The notes under the pieces are model-generated. The model did no database searches. It saw only the letters and a list, made by a program, of their open reading frames with translations, and was not told the DNA's origin. Source: Polyangiaceae bacterium (lineage in GTDB: Bacteria > Myxococcota_A > Polyangia > Polyangiales > Polyangiaceae). Taken from it: a DNA stretch of 64,000 nt. Location: NCBI GenBank assembly GCA_019637295.1, contig JAHBVX010000009.1, positions 248,001 through 312,000 on the forward strand, written 5' to 3'. The position numbers and the translations under genes were made by a program. Below are positions 51,858 to 59,710 of this stretch, piece after piece (the stretch's first letter is position 1; every line of letters starts with the position of its first letter).

Positions 51858-52943
51858 CTACTTTCCGGGGCCGGGCATGATCGTGAGCCGCTCGAGCACG
51901 AAGTCCTTCGCGGCGCTGGTCTCGCTGGCGCTCACGCCTTCGCGCGGCTCGAACGCGAGCTCGATGTGGACGTCCCGCCACACCTGCCTTGCGTCTGAGC
52001 CGGAGGTGAGCACGTAGTCGTCGCTGTCGTGGGCCTTCTCCGGCTCGACCGTGCCTTCGATGCCGAGCGCCGCGAGCGTCGCCTGGCCGTCGAGCTGGGT
52101 TCGAGCGGTCCAGATGTCGACGCCCAGGAAGGCCCCGCCGCCCTTGTTGAGCGAGCGGCGTGACACGCGGAAGCGTGGATCGTCGAGGCCGACGGCCTTG
52201 GCGACGTCCGCGGGCTCTCGGCTCAGTAGCTTGGGATCCTTGGCCAGCGCCTCGGCGGCGCGCTGGAGCATCGTCACCGCGAGCGCGTCGTCCTTCACCA
52301 CGACCACGTCGGCGGGCATCGTGATTGAGATCCAGCCCGTGAGCACCTCGCTGCCGAGCGGCTTGACGGTGCCCGTGGTGTCCTCCGGCTCCCGCTCGTG
52401 CTTCACTCCGACCAGCGCACGGCCAGGGCCCCAGAGGTCGAGCTCCCCCGACGTTGGGTTGGCGCCGAGGTACCACGAGCGCACCGCCCAAGCGCCGCGC
52501 TTCGCCGTGGTGATGACGGGCCTCTCGAGGCCAGCGACCCGGGCGAGCTCCCGCGCGGGTGGGGGCGCGTCGAGCCTGAGCTCCAGCGAGCGGGGGCCGT
52601 TGAAGCGCAGCTCCGCGCCGCCGGGCAGGTCGAGCTGGCGGCGCACCTCGGCGACGGGGAGATAGTACAGCTCGGGCTCGCACGCGAGCTTGCGGATGGC
52701 TGCCGCGAGCTCGCGCGTCGCGTCGTCACCGCCAGGGGCCAGCGGCTTGCACGTGCTCGGGGCGCGCGCGGGCGGGGGCGCGAGGTGGGTGAGCTCCGCG
52801 GTGCCCTCGAGCGGCGGCGTACTCGAAGCAGCCGGCGCGTGCGCTTGCGGAGCCGAGGTGGTGGGCCGAGGCGAGTCGGTGGTGGTCGACGGGCAGCCCG
52901 CGAGGCACAGGCCCACCACGCTGACGGTCAGACGACCCCGCAT
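51858..52943 (-). CDS. Lipoprotein at the head of the pgs operon
   Basis: 361 residues from the ATG at 52943. Signal MRGRLTVSVVGLCLAGC with lipobox LAGC, then a Thr/Pro/Ala-rich linker. The mature part has two similar halves (ELYYLPVAEVRRQLDLPGGAELRFNGPRSLELRLD and TMLQRAAEALAKDPKLLSREPADVAKAVGLDD) with mixed alpha/beta character and repeated charged loops; a lone Cys lies at PSTCKPL and another at LACEPE. I recognise no family. Position upstream of pgsBCW in the same direction suggests a partner in polymer export or anchoring, an inference from context only. Confidence 0.75.
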   Translation of the reverse strand: MRGRLTVSVVGLCLAGCPSTTTDSPRPTTSAPQAHAPAASSTPPLEGTAELTHLAPPPARAPSTCKPLAPGGDDATRELAAAIRKLACEPELYYLPVAEVRRQLDLPGGAELRFNGPRSLELRLDAPPPARELARVAGLERPVITTAKRGAWAVRSWYLGANPTSGELDLWGPGRALVGVKHEREPEDTTGTVKPLGSEVLTGWISITMPADVVVVKDDALAVTMLQRAAEALAKDPKLLSREPADVAKAVGLDDPRFRVSRRSLNKGGGAFLGVDIWTARTQLDGQATLAALGIEGTVEPEKAHDSDDYVLTSGSDARQVWRDVHIELAFEPREGVSASETSAAKDFVLERLTIMPGPGK

Positions 52944-53076
52944 GAGCCCCAGGATAGCGCCGAAGGTGGCGTGTTGCACGAGCGACGGTCCGAGCAGTGG
53001 GTGCATGGGCGTGGTACGTTCCACGCGCCACCACGATCCATACCCACCACGCCATCGACAGACTCGAGTCTCACCG

Positions 53077-53490
53077 TCACGGACCTCGACTCAGGCGATT
53101 GACCTGCAGTCCCAGGCGATGGCCGAGCCAGACCGCTAGCAGCCACGACGTGGCCGAGGCAACGACGGTGATCGCCGCCAGCGCGACGGCTCCCCGCTCG
53201 ACCAGGAGCAGCGTCTCCAGGCTGAAGATCGAGAACGTGGTGAAGCCGCCGCAGAATCCCGGGAGCACGAACTGACGCGTCGCGGGGCTCGCCACCAGGC
53301 GACCGTCGGGCTCCGTCAGGGTGGCGTACAGGCCGATGAACAGCGAGCCCAGCACGTTCACCGTCAGCGAGCCCCAGCCCAGCGTCGACCCGAGCAGGTG
53401 CAGCATGCCGAGGGAGGTGAGGTAACGCGCGACGGAGCCCACGGCTGCTCCCAGGCCCACCGTGAGCAAGGCGCGCGACCGTGGCTGCAT
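53077..53490 (-). CDS. crcB: Fluoride channel FluC/CrcB, second copy
   Basis: 137 residues, four membrane helices. Family motifs: AAVGSVARYLTSL (G-x-x-R of helix 1), GWGSLTVNVLGSLFIGLYA (N in the pore region), and FVLPGFCGGFTTFSIFSLETLLL with the TFS-F triad of the fluoride path. It is a passive F- exporter. It is 4 bp from another family member upstream, an arrangement known to give heterodimers in several bacteria, whereas single genes give homodimers. Confidence 0.93.
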   Translation of the reverse strand: MQPRSRALLTVGLGAAVGSVARYLTSLGMLHLLGSTLGWGSLTVNVLGSLFIGLYATLTEPDGRLVASPATRQFVLPGFCGGFTTFSIFSLETLLLVERGAVALAAITVVASATSWLLAVWLGHRLGLQVNRLSRGP

Positions 53491-53494
53491 CGCG

Positions 53495-53902
53495 CTACGT
53501 CCCAGCCGCCGTCGCGCGTGCGACCGCGTAGCCGCCGCCGGCCGCCGACAGACAGAGGGAGAGCGAGGCGACGACGTTCAGCGCGGCCCGCACGGGCTCA
53601 CCCGCGCGCACCAAGGCGAGCGTCTGCAGCGAGAACGACGAGACGGTGGTGTAGCTCCCGAGCATCCCGAGGACCAGACCTGCCCACAGCGGCGTCTGCT
53701 TGGCGGTCAGCGCGCCGCCGTCCAGCAGCAGCCCTGCCAGGACGCCGATGCACGTGGACCCGCTCACGTTCACGACGAGCGTGCCCCAGGGGAACGCCTC
53801 GCCGTAGCGCCGCGCCACCAGCTCGGAGATCCAGGCCCGACCCATGCCGCCCACCCCGCCGCCCAGCGCGACCAGGAGTGTGCTCACCAGGATCGGGGTC
53901 AT
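53495..53902 (-). CDS. crcB: Fluoride channel FluC/CrcB, first copy
   Basis: 135 residues, four membrane helices. GGGVGGMGRAWISELVARRYGEAFPWGTLVVNVSGSTCIGVLAGLLLDGG and LVLGMLGSYTTVSSFSLQTLAL carry the N and the T-x-S-F motif of the family, although TTVSSFSLQ is a variant of the usual TTFSTF. The two tandem copies differ at most positions, in keeping with a heterodimer. The 136-bp region upstream contains an inverted repeat (GGCTGCCG ... CGGCAGGC) but no clear fluoride riboswitch. Confidence 0.92.
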   Translation of the reverse strand: MTPILVSTLLVALGGGVGGMGRAWISELVARRYGEAFPWGTLVVNVSGSTCIGVLAGLLLDGGALTAKQTPLWAGLVLGMLGSYTTVSSFSLQTLALVRAGEPVRAALNVVASLSLCLSAAGGGYAVARATAAGT

Positions 53903-54038
53903 GGGCTGCCGGCGACGGTAGCCGCGTACCCGGCAGGCTGCAATTACCGCGCGCTGTCCTCAGCCGCCGAGTCGCGTCGCCGCTCGCGGCGAACCGTCCA
54001 CACCCCCAGCGCCAGCGCGGCGGTCACGCCTCGCCGCT

Positions 54039-54452
54039 TCATAGCGCGGAGACGCGCGTCATCAGTCGGCCGCACAGCGTGGAGCCGGCGTCTCTGGCAC
54101 GCTCGCGGGTGAGCGCGTCGCGGAACAGCTCCGCCGCGGCGACCGCGTCACCGGTGACGAGTTGGCAGAGCCCGAGCAGCTCGAGGTCCGCTGGTTCGTG
54201 GTGAGCGGACACCAGCTGCGTGAGCGGCTCGATGGCGGAGCGGTGGGCCTCGATCAACTTGTCGCTCGCCGGCCCCGTCCGTTTGGCGAGGATCAAGAGC
54301 TCGAGGGCTCGTCGTTGATCCTCCGGCCGGTTGTCCAAGAACTCGGGCGCCGAGAAGAGCGCCGCGTAGCCGTCGTAGGACCCCTCCGTGTCGCCGCTGC
54401 GTGCCCGGGTGACGATGTCCTTCACCGCTGCGACCAGGAACTCCTTGCTCAT
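54039..54452 (-). CDS. Hypothetical helical protein
   Basis: 137 residues, soluble and helical: MSKEFLVAAVKDIVTRARSGDTEGSYDGYAALFSAPEFL, RRALELLILAKRTGPASDKLIEAHRSAIEPLTQLV, PADLELLGLCQLVTGDAVAAAELFRDALTRERARDAGSTLCGRL. The last third fits one tetratricopeptide-like repeat. No family recognised. It lies alone on its strand, divergent from the lipoprotein at 54563 (110 bp apart). Confidence 0.65.
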   Translation of the reverse strand: MSKEFLVAAVKDIVTRARSGDTEGSYDGYAALFSAPEFLDNRPEDQRRALELLILAKRTGPASDKLIEAHRSAIEPLTQLVSAHHEPADLELLGLCQLVTGDAVAAAELFRDALTRERARDAGSTLCGRLMTRVSAL

Positions 54453-54562
54453 GTCGGCCAGGTTACTTCCTCCCGAGCGCCACGGCGAGCGGCCTTCGCG
54501 CCGGCGGGCGCCTGGCTAGCCCTCGCTTGTCGCCTGCCGGCAAGCGGGCTATTGCTGTCGCG

Positions 54563-55258
54563 GTGGGTGGCCCCCGCTGCTTCATCCTGCTGGGCTTGGC
54601 GCTGTCCTCCGGCGGCTGCGTGCTGGGTCAACGACCCGTGCAGGAGCCGAGCGCCGGGGACGCGACCGTGTTGGTGGGGAGCGCCGCCCTGCCCGAGCCC
54701 ATCGACGGTCTGGCGCGCCACCCATGGATCGCGCTGCGCGACGAGCGAGCGCAAGGGTGGGAGCGATGGGAGGTCATGTGCTGCGCTCGGGACACGCCCC
54801 TGGGCACCGTTCGTCGCACGTCCACGAGTCCGCTGAGCGACTACGGCGCCGGTGGTGGCGACGTGCGCATCCACGGGGTGTTCCGAGGCCAGCGCGCCGA
54901 AGCGATGATCGAGTGCATGCGGCGTGAGGCGCCGCGCTACCCGTATCGTGACGTGTACCGCGCGTGGCCCGGACCCAACAGCAACACGTTCGTCGACTTC
55001 ATGTCTCGCAAGTGCTCCATCCCCGTGGATCTGCCGGCAGGCTCGATCGGCAAGGACTACCGAGGGCTCGTGATCGGGGCTTCGGCCACCGCAGGCGGCA
55101 CCGGCGTGCAGCTCGAGACGCCGGTGCTAGGCGCCAAGCTCGGCCTGACCGAGGGCGTCGAGGTGCACCTGTTCGGCATGACTTGGGGCGTCGATCTGTG
55201 GCCGCCGGCGCTGGTGCTGCCCATCGGTCCCGGGCGCTTCGGCTTCGATGACCGCTGA
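54563..55258 (+). CDS. DUF3750 family lipoprotein
   Basis: 231 residues from a GTG at 54563; a TTG at 54527 would add 12 residues. Signal GGPRCFILLGLALSSGGC with lipobox SGGC. DUF3750 marks: RHPWIALRDERAQGWERWEVMCC near residue 45-67, then YPYRDVYRAWPGPNSNTFVDFMSRKCSIPVDLPAGSIGKDYRG and a Gly-rich end (ASATAGGTGVQLETPVLGAKLGLTEGVEVHLFGMTWGVDLWPPALVLPIGPGRFGF). The family is an uncharacterised envelope-linked group. Its TGA begins hairpin-chain repeat copy 3, and it converges on an outer-membrane protein gene. Confidence 0.82.
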   Translation: MGGPRCFILLGLALSSGGCVLGQRPVQEPSAGDATVLVGSAALPEPIDGLARHPWIALRDERAQGWERWEVMCCARDTPLGTVRRTSTSPLSDYGAGGGDVRIHGVFRGQRAEAMIECMRREAPRYPYRDVYRAWPGPNSNTFVDFMSRKCSIPVDLPAGSIGKDYRGLVIGASATAGGTGVQLETPVLGAKLGLTEGVEVHLFGMTWGVDLWPPALVLPIGPGRFGFDDR

Positions 55259-55404
55259 AGGTCTGTCAAGAATTGACCCAGTTCATGCCGGCGAAGCCGG
55301 CCCGCGTGGGGTGGGGCCCCAACGAATTCACTTCGTTGGGGCGGGGAGGCGCGTGCCTCCCCGGCGACAGAATGAAAGAGCTGTCGATGCTTCGACAGCT
55401 CTTG
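55256..55404 (+). repeat. Hairpin-chain 3' repeat, copy 3 (most complete)
   Basis: Starts at the TGA stop of the DUF3750 gene and continues through five hairpins: GTCAA/TTGAC (55265-55277), GCCGGC-GAA-GCCGGC (55287-55301), CCCCAACGA/TCGTTGGGG (55317-55341), GGGGAGGC-GCGT-GCCTCCCC (55343-55362) and the 12-bp stem AAGAGCTGTCGA-TGCT-TCGACAGCTCTT (55376-55403). It ends 4 bp before the converging gene's stop codon. Probably a bidirectional transcription end or mRNA 3'-end element. Confidence 0.94.
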
Positions 55405-55407
55405 AGG

Positions 55408-56109
55408 TCAGCGGCGTTCGAGCTGAGCGTCCACCGCGTAGCCGACCACCACGGCGTAGCCGACGGCGCCAAGCCACTCGCGATACGCCCCGCCGATGAA
55501 CAGCCCGCGGCTGATGTCCGCGCGATGACGTCGGCGCTCCGCGCCGATGCGCAGCCCGACGCCGAACTCCACCTCGTGCGCAAAATCGAAATGGCGTGCG
55601 CCGCCCTGGCGCGCGTCCACCGCGAGCCAGGCGGGTCGGCCGTAGCCCGCGAGACGAAAGGGACCGGGCACGTCGAGCTCGAGCCGTGCCTCGACGACGG
55701 CGCGGGGCGCGAAGGGTACGCGCGACGTGACGCCGTCCACATCTCCCCCGCCGAGCAGCGCCAGCCAGCCCACACCGTCGATGAATCCAGCCACGCCGGC
55801 GGGCAGCAGGTGGAGCTGATAGGCGAAGCCACCCGGCAGGCTCGCACCCAGCTGATAGCCGGCCCCGGCTGCGAGGCCGAGCGGTACCTCTCCTGGACCG
55901 AACGCGGCCCGCAGCTCGAGCCCTAGCGTGCCGAGCTGACGCAGCGAGTCGGCGGGAGCGTCCCGCACCGTCATGGCGCGCGCGCCGATCACCGCCGAGC
56001 CGGCGGCGTGTTCGGGCATGGCCTGGGCCCGCGCCGCCAGCGCGAGCAGGCACGCTGCGACGAGGTGACCCGCCGTGCGCGCTCCGTCGTCTCCGCGTCG
56101 CATCGACAT
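55408..56109 (-). CDS. Probable outer-membrane beta-barrel protein
   Basis: 233 residues from the ATG at 56109 (another ATG two codons later). A signal peptide is seen at GHLVAACLLALAARAQA. The mature protein has alternating beta-strand segments (VIGARAMTVRDAPAD, LGLELRAAFGPGEVPLGLAAGAGYQLGASLPGGFAYQLHLLPAGVAG, AVVEARLELDVPGPFRLAGYGRPAWLAVDAR, FDFAHEVEFGVGLRIGAERRRHRADISRGLFIGGAYREWLGAVGYAVVVGYAVDAQLE), ending in an aromatic-free strand. The overall pattern fits a small outer-membrane barrel of unknown role. A 20-residue lipoprotein-like ORF lies just upstream. Confidence 0.7.
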   Translation of the reverse strand: MSMRRGDDGARTAGHLVAACLLALAARAQAMPEHAAGSAVIGARAMTVRDAPADSLRQLGTLGLELRAAFGPGEVPLGLAAGAGYQLGASLPGGFAYQLHLLPAGVAGFIDGVGWLALLGGGDVDGVTSRVPFAPRAVVEARLELDVPGPFRLAGYGRPAWLAVDARQGGARHFDFAHEVEFGVGLRIGAERRRHRADISRGLFIGGAYREWLGAVGYAVVVGYAVDAQLERR

Positions 56110-56130
56110 CAATCGTCTCACGAGTCTACT

Positions 56131-56193
56131 TCACGGGCAGACGCACGCGGTGAGCGAGAGGGCGGCCAGCAGGACGCGGAGGCAACCGGGCAC
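56131..56193 (-). CDS. Putative 20-residue mini-lipoprotein
   Basis: From a GTG at 56193 the frame encodes VPGCLRVLLAALSLTACVCP and stops. It has the layout of a complete lipoprotein signal (basic start, hydrophobic stretch, lipobox LTAC) followed by only three residues, as in entericidin-like or lysis-type mini-lipoproteins. It ends 22 bp before the start of the barrel-protein gene on the same strand. No clear ribosome-binding site is visible, so it may be chance. Confidence 0.3.
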   Translation of the reverse strand: MPGCLRVLLAALSLTACVCP

Positions 56194-56269
56194 GCCGGCA
56201 GGATAGCAGCGCCGGGGGCGACCGTCGCCCGGCTCATCGCCTCACGCTCACGCATGACCCGCGAGCGCT

Positions 56270-56821
56270 TCAGGTCTTGGCGGCGAGCTTGCGCTCGGTC
56301 TCGTCGAGGAGCTCGAGCACCTCGGGGAGCTGCGCAGCCGCGCGATCGAGGTCCTTCAGTCGCGCGCGCACCTTCAGCAGCCAGTAGGCGCTCAGCAGCG
56401 CGAGCACCACGGCGCCGATGAACGCGGGCCCGTGGTGGTCCGCTACGACGAGCAGCACTACGGGCGCTGTCAGGCCCGGGAGCAGCAGCGGCGCCGTACG
56501 CAGCATGCGCCCCCGCTGCCGGTCCAGCGCGGGAGCGATGGCCTCCGCGAGGCGCTCCTGATACGGCCGTCCCTCGGCGCCCGCGCGGTAGCCGCTCGGC
56601 GGAAGCGCGTCCGACGGCAGGTGGCGCAGCTCGTAGGCCTCGCGGCACAAGGCCACGAGCGGCGATCGCGTCTCGGCGCGCAGGAGCTTGGGGAACTTGT
56701 CCGGGGCGTGCTGTGCCAGCCGAACGAGCGCGGTGAAGAACGCCTGCCGGTTGATGGAATGGGTGAAGAGCCGCACCGCGCCGGGGAGCGTCGCGACCAG
56801 CAGCAGCGCCACGAGCAGCAA
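56270..56821 (-). CDS. Small membrane protein of unknown function
   Basis: 183 residues. N-terminal hydrophobic helix (MLLVALLLVATLPGAVRLF), a middle soluble stretch (RQAFFTALVRLAQHAPDKFPKLLRAETRSPLVALCREAYELRHLPSDALPPSGYRAGAEGRPYQERLAEAIAPALDRQRGRML), and two further helices (TAPLLLPGLTAPVVLLVVADHHGPAFIGAVVLALLSAYWLLK), then a basic coiled-coil end (RARLKDLDRAAAQLPEVLELLDETERKLAAKT). It resembles MotA/TolQ/ExbB-like proton-channel proteins only loosely. No exbD-like partner is adjacent. I do not assign a function. Confidence 0.65.
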   Translation of the reverse strand: MLLVALLLVATLPGAVRLFTHSINRQAFFTALVRLAQHAPDKFPKLLRAETRSPLVALCREAYELRHLPSDALPPSGYRAGAEGRPYQERLAEAIAPALDRQRGRMLRTAPLLLPGLTAPVVLLVVADHHGPAFIGAVVLALLSAYWLLKVRARLKDLDRAAAQLPEVLELLDETERKLAAKT

Positions 56822-56971
56822 CCCATTGAAATCAGTCGTGACCAGACGCGCATCATAGCCAATTGCAGGCCGGGGTGGCGGGTGTCAGTCGAAGGCTTGG
56901 ACGCCTGGCTGCCCTCGACCCAGGCTCGCGCCGCGAGGGGGTAACTCGGGGCCCGAGGCGGTGGTGTTGCG

Positions 56972-57541
56972 TCAGTCCACGTGCACGTCCAGCCAGTCGT
57001 CGCCGTGAGCGGCGAGGTGGACGCGGGGGCGCTGCCGGGTGCTGAGGTGCATCAGGCCTTCGAGGCTGCCCTGGGTGAGCAGGCGGTAGTTGGCGTCCGC
57101 GAAGTAGGGGAACTGCCGGTAGTGCAGGGTGGTGCCGGCCGCGGAGGCCTCCACGCTGACGTGACCGGGGCCTCGGCGGATGTGCGACCACATGCTCGGC
57201 ACCTTGGCCAGCACGAAGCGGGGCGTGCTCAAGCGCAGCAGCACGCGGAAGAACTTGCTCACGCCGAGCTCGGTGCACTCGCGCATCAGCCTCAGGAATT
57301 GCGCGTCCGAGCCCCCGGCCAGCTCCGCGCGCATGCCCGCCAGGGCCTGCTGCAGCACCGCCTCCGGGTACCACTCGGATGGTAGTGGTTCGAGGATGGC
57401 GTGCCGGCTCTCGGACGGCAGGTGCTCCGCGATGGCCTGGAGCGCGCCGGGTCCGCGCCGTGAGAGCACCCAGCTCCTCGCGGTCACGAGCCAGACGCCC
57501 TTGATCTCGTGCTCGCTGCCCGCCACCGTACCGCCGGGCAT
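56972..57541 (-). CDS. DUF2378 (TIGR02265) family protein
   Basis: 189 residues from the ATG at 57541. The family start EIKGVWLVTARSWVLSRRGPGALQAIAEHLPSE is clear, followed by WYPEAVLQQALAGMRAEL, FLRLMRECTELGVSKFFRVLLRLSTPRFVLAKVPSMWSHIRRGPGHVSVE and a C-terminal ANYRLLTQGSLEGLMHLSTRQRPRVHLAAHGDDWLDVHVD. A longer in-frame version starting at 57610 adds a Pro-rich region without conservation. It is a second clear DUF2378 member in this window besides 24173. The function of the family is not known. Confidence 0.85.
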   Translation of the reverse strand: MPGGTVAGSEHEIKGVWLVTARSWVLSRRGPGALQAIAEHLPSESRHAILEPLPSEWYPEAVLQQALAGMRAELAGGSDAQFLRLMRECTELGVSKFFRVLLRLSTPRFVLAKVPSMWSHIRRGPGHVSVEASAAGTTLHYRQFPYFADANYRLLTQGSLEGLMHLSTRQRPRVHLAAHGDDWLDVHVD

Positions 57542-57664
57542 GAGAGCAGTGGGCTCGGGCCAGGTCAAGCTGGGGTCAACGTGCCGCGAGTTCGGCGCCC
57601 GCGGGGTCACTGCCGAACGCTGGCCGCTTCCGCGTCGGACCGACCTCGGAGCGCTGCGCCGGGC

Positions 57665-59038
57665 TCACCAGGGGAACCATTGACGCGGCATGCGCTGCCA
57701 CTCGGTCGGCCGACGGGGGTCGCCCTCGGGGATCACGAGGGAGCCGACGAAGTCGGCGTGCTCGTACACGCTGCCGATGCTCTTGGCGATGCCGTCGAGA
57801 TCCGCGTCGCTGACCACGCCGTTGCTGGTCGCCTTGTAGAACTGCACGGTGATACGGATGGGGAAGCGATCGTCGCGCACCAGCTCGAGGCCACCGCCCT
57901 CCTCGAAGGGTCCGCGGTTGCGTCCGTGTCCGAGCACGGCCTGCTCCACGTCGCTCTTCTCGGCGCTCTTCTTGGGGGCGGCGCCGGCCCCTGCGGGTGC
58001 GCTCGGGGCGGCCATCTCCGCCGCTGCCATGTCGTCCATGGGGCCGCCGAGCATCCCGCGGTTGCGATGCTTGAGCGGGACCTGGATCAAGAACAGGGCG
58101 TCGGAGCCGCGAGCGAGCGCGCTCTTGTCGTCCGCGGTCTTGGGGCCGCCCTGGGCGCTGATACGCTGCTGAACGTCGCTCTTTCGCTCCGCCGTGAACG
58201 CAGCGCGCATGCCCTCGTTGTTGAAGTAGAGCTCTTGGCCCATGCCGGACACGGTGCTGTCCTCGGGCCGGTTCTCGATCACCGTCATGCTGGTGCCCTG
58301 GCGCGTGACCAAGATCGAGAGCACCGCCGGGGAGCCCGGCGCGGACTGGTAGTTGAAGAGGACGGGGTTGAACTCGGCCTTGCCCTTCTTGGGGATGGGC
58401 AGGAACACGGCTTGGGCGCTGACCAGGAAGTGCGTGTCGCGCTTGGCGAGGAGGTTGCCGCTGCCCTTGATCGTCCAGGGCTTGGCCGCGTACTTGCGGA
58501 TGTTCTTGAGCACGTCCGTGAGCGGCACCGTCTCGAGGGACTTCTTGTTGCGGTGGTTGCCGGCGCGGATCAGGAACTTGCTCGCGGGCACGTCGCCGGT
58601 GCGGTCGCTGAAGTTCGGGAAGCGAATGACGGGCATGAGGGCCGTCGTCTCCCGCTCTTCGCCGCTGGGTCGGTAGCGGACCTGCAGCGTCAGGTCCGAG
58701 ATGTTCGGACCGAGGGAGGAGCCCTGCGAGCGTCCGGTGTCCTCCCACATCACGTTGACGACATCGAGGCCCCGACGTTGCGCGCCATCGCGCACGGCGG
58801 AGTCACTCACCATGCCCACGACCTTGTCGACCACCTGTGGATAGCTCGCGTCGCCGACGATGCCCCACTCGGGGTCGTCTTCGTCTCCATCCGTGGCGAT
58901 GGTGTTGCCCTCCCCGTCCTGGGCGATGGCGCCGCTACCGCCCGCGCTGACTGCGCTGTGCGCGTGGGGCTTCTCGCCGGATGCGCACGCGACCAGCAAG
59001 GCGAGGGAGAAGGAGGTCAGCAGCGAGGTTCGTTTCAT
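57665..59038 (-). CDS. Lipoprotein of unknown function
   Basis: 457 residues from the ATG at 59038. Signal MKRTSLLTSFSLALLVAC with lipobox LVAC; acidic/Gly linker to about residue 50. The mature protein includes DDPEWGIVGDASYPQVVDKVVGMVSDSAVRDGAQRRGLDVVNVMWEDTGRSQGSSLGPNISDLTLQVRYRPSG and FPNFSDRTGDVPASKFLIRAGNHRNKKSLETVPLTDVLKNIRKYAAKPWTIKGSGNLLAKRDTHFLVSAQAVFLPIPKKGKAEFNPVLFNYQSAPGSPAVLSILVTRQGTSMTVIENRP, with the second half rich in beta strands. A Met/Ala/Pro linker (MLGGPMDDMAAAEMAAPSAPAG) divides it from the last 100 residues. No known family. It is likely envelope or surface located. The gene at 59137 lies upstream on the same strand. Confidence 0.75.
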   Translation of the reverse strand: MKRTSLLTSFSLALLVACASGEKPHAHSAVSAGGSGAIAQDGEGNTIATDGDEDDPEWGIVGDASYPQVVDKVVGMVSDSAVRDGAQRRGLDVVNVMWEDTGRSQGSSLGPNISDLTLQVRYRPSGEERETTALMPVIRFPNFSDRTGDVPASKFLIRAGNHRNKKSLETVPLTDVLKNIRKYAAKPWTIKGSGNLLAKRDTHFLVSAQAVFLPIPKKGKAEFNPVLFNYQSAPGSPAVLSILVTRQGTSMTVIENRPEDSTVSGMGQELYFNNEGMRAAFTAERKSDVQQRISAQGGPKTADDKSALARGSDALFLIQVPLKHRNRGMLGGPMDDMAAAEMAAPSAPAGAGAAPKKSAEKSDVEQAVLGHGRNRGPFEEGGGLELVRDDRFPIRITVQFYKATSNGVVSDADLDGIAKSIGSVYEHADFVGSLVIPEGDPRRPTEWQRMPRQWFPW

Positions 59039-59136
59039 GTTGGGCGTCTCCGTTGGCGAATGGCTCGTCATACGCGGCTCGAAACCAAACGGTCTGAGCC
59101 CGACGGACTTACACCGCCGTGCGGTAGACGCTCGGC

Positions 59137-59517
59137 TCAGGCCACGCTCTGCAGCGGCTGAGGGGGCTCGCTCGCCCGCACGCGCCTGCCGTAGCGAGCG
59201 ACCAGATGGGTCACGCTCTCGCTCGCGGCTGGGGCGAAGACCCGCAGCTCGAGCCCTCGCTCCACGAAGGCTGCCAGCAGATCCCCGCGGCTGGCGCTGC
59301 GGGCCCGGCCCTCGGCGTCGCCGCAGACGAGCGCCGCGAACAGCACGTCTCGGGGGCACGCGTCGAGCGTCGCCCGGATCCGATCGCTGAAGCCCAGAGC
59401 TCCCTCCACTGGACGCTCGCACAGGATCAGTAGGCTGCTGTCGGGTCCAAGCTCGGCGTCGAGGCCGCGGGGGAGGTGGGCACCGAGCTCGAGGACGACG
59501 ATGGCTTGCCGGGTCAT
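59137..59517 (-). CDS. Hypothetical protein
   Basis: 126 residues from the ATG at 59517. The sequence reads MTRQAIVVLELGAHLPRGLDAEL, LLILCERPVEGALGFSDRIRATLDACPRDVLFAALVCGDAEGRARSASRGDLLAAFVERGLELRVFAPAASESVTHLVARYGRRV, an alpha/beta pattern similar to Rossmann-like or universal-stress-like folds. No family recognised. It is divergent from the ECF sigma factor gene, with 193 bp between starts, and could respond to the same promoter region. Confidence 0.6.
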   Translation of the reverse strand: MTRQAIVVLELGAHLPRGLDAELGPDSSLLILCERPVEGALGFSDRIRATLDACPRDVLFAALVCGDAEGRARSASRGDLLAAFVERGLELRVFAPAASESVTHLVARYGRRVRASEPPQPLQSVA

Positions 59518-59710
59518 GCTCGCGAAATGGTCGCACCCGTCCGGGCACGAGGGCCAAGATCGGGGCCAACGGGCGGCTCTGGCCGGGTCTCGGGCGGCTT
59601 GCGTCCCGCCCCCAGGAGCCGGACCCTGCAAGGTCTCGGGGTCGAGTCACGTTGATTTGTTTGGTCACGAATCGACGTGGCCCGACCACAGGCAACACGG
59701 AGGATCACGC

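Noticed and set aside
53903-54038. Possible fluoride riboswitch upstream of the FluC pair
   Set aside because: There is an inverted repeat (GGCTGCCG/CGGCAGGC), but the conserved pseudoknot sequences of the fluoride riboswitch are not recognisable.
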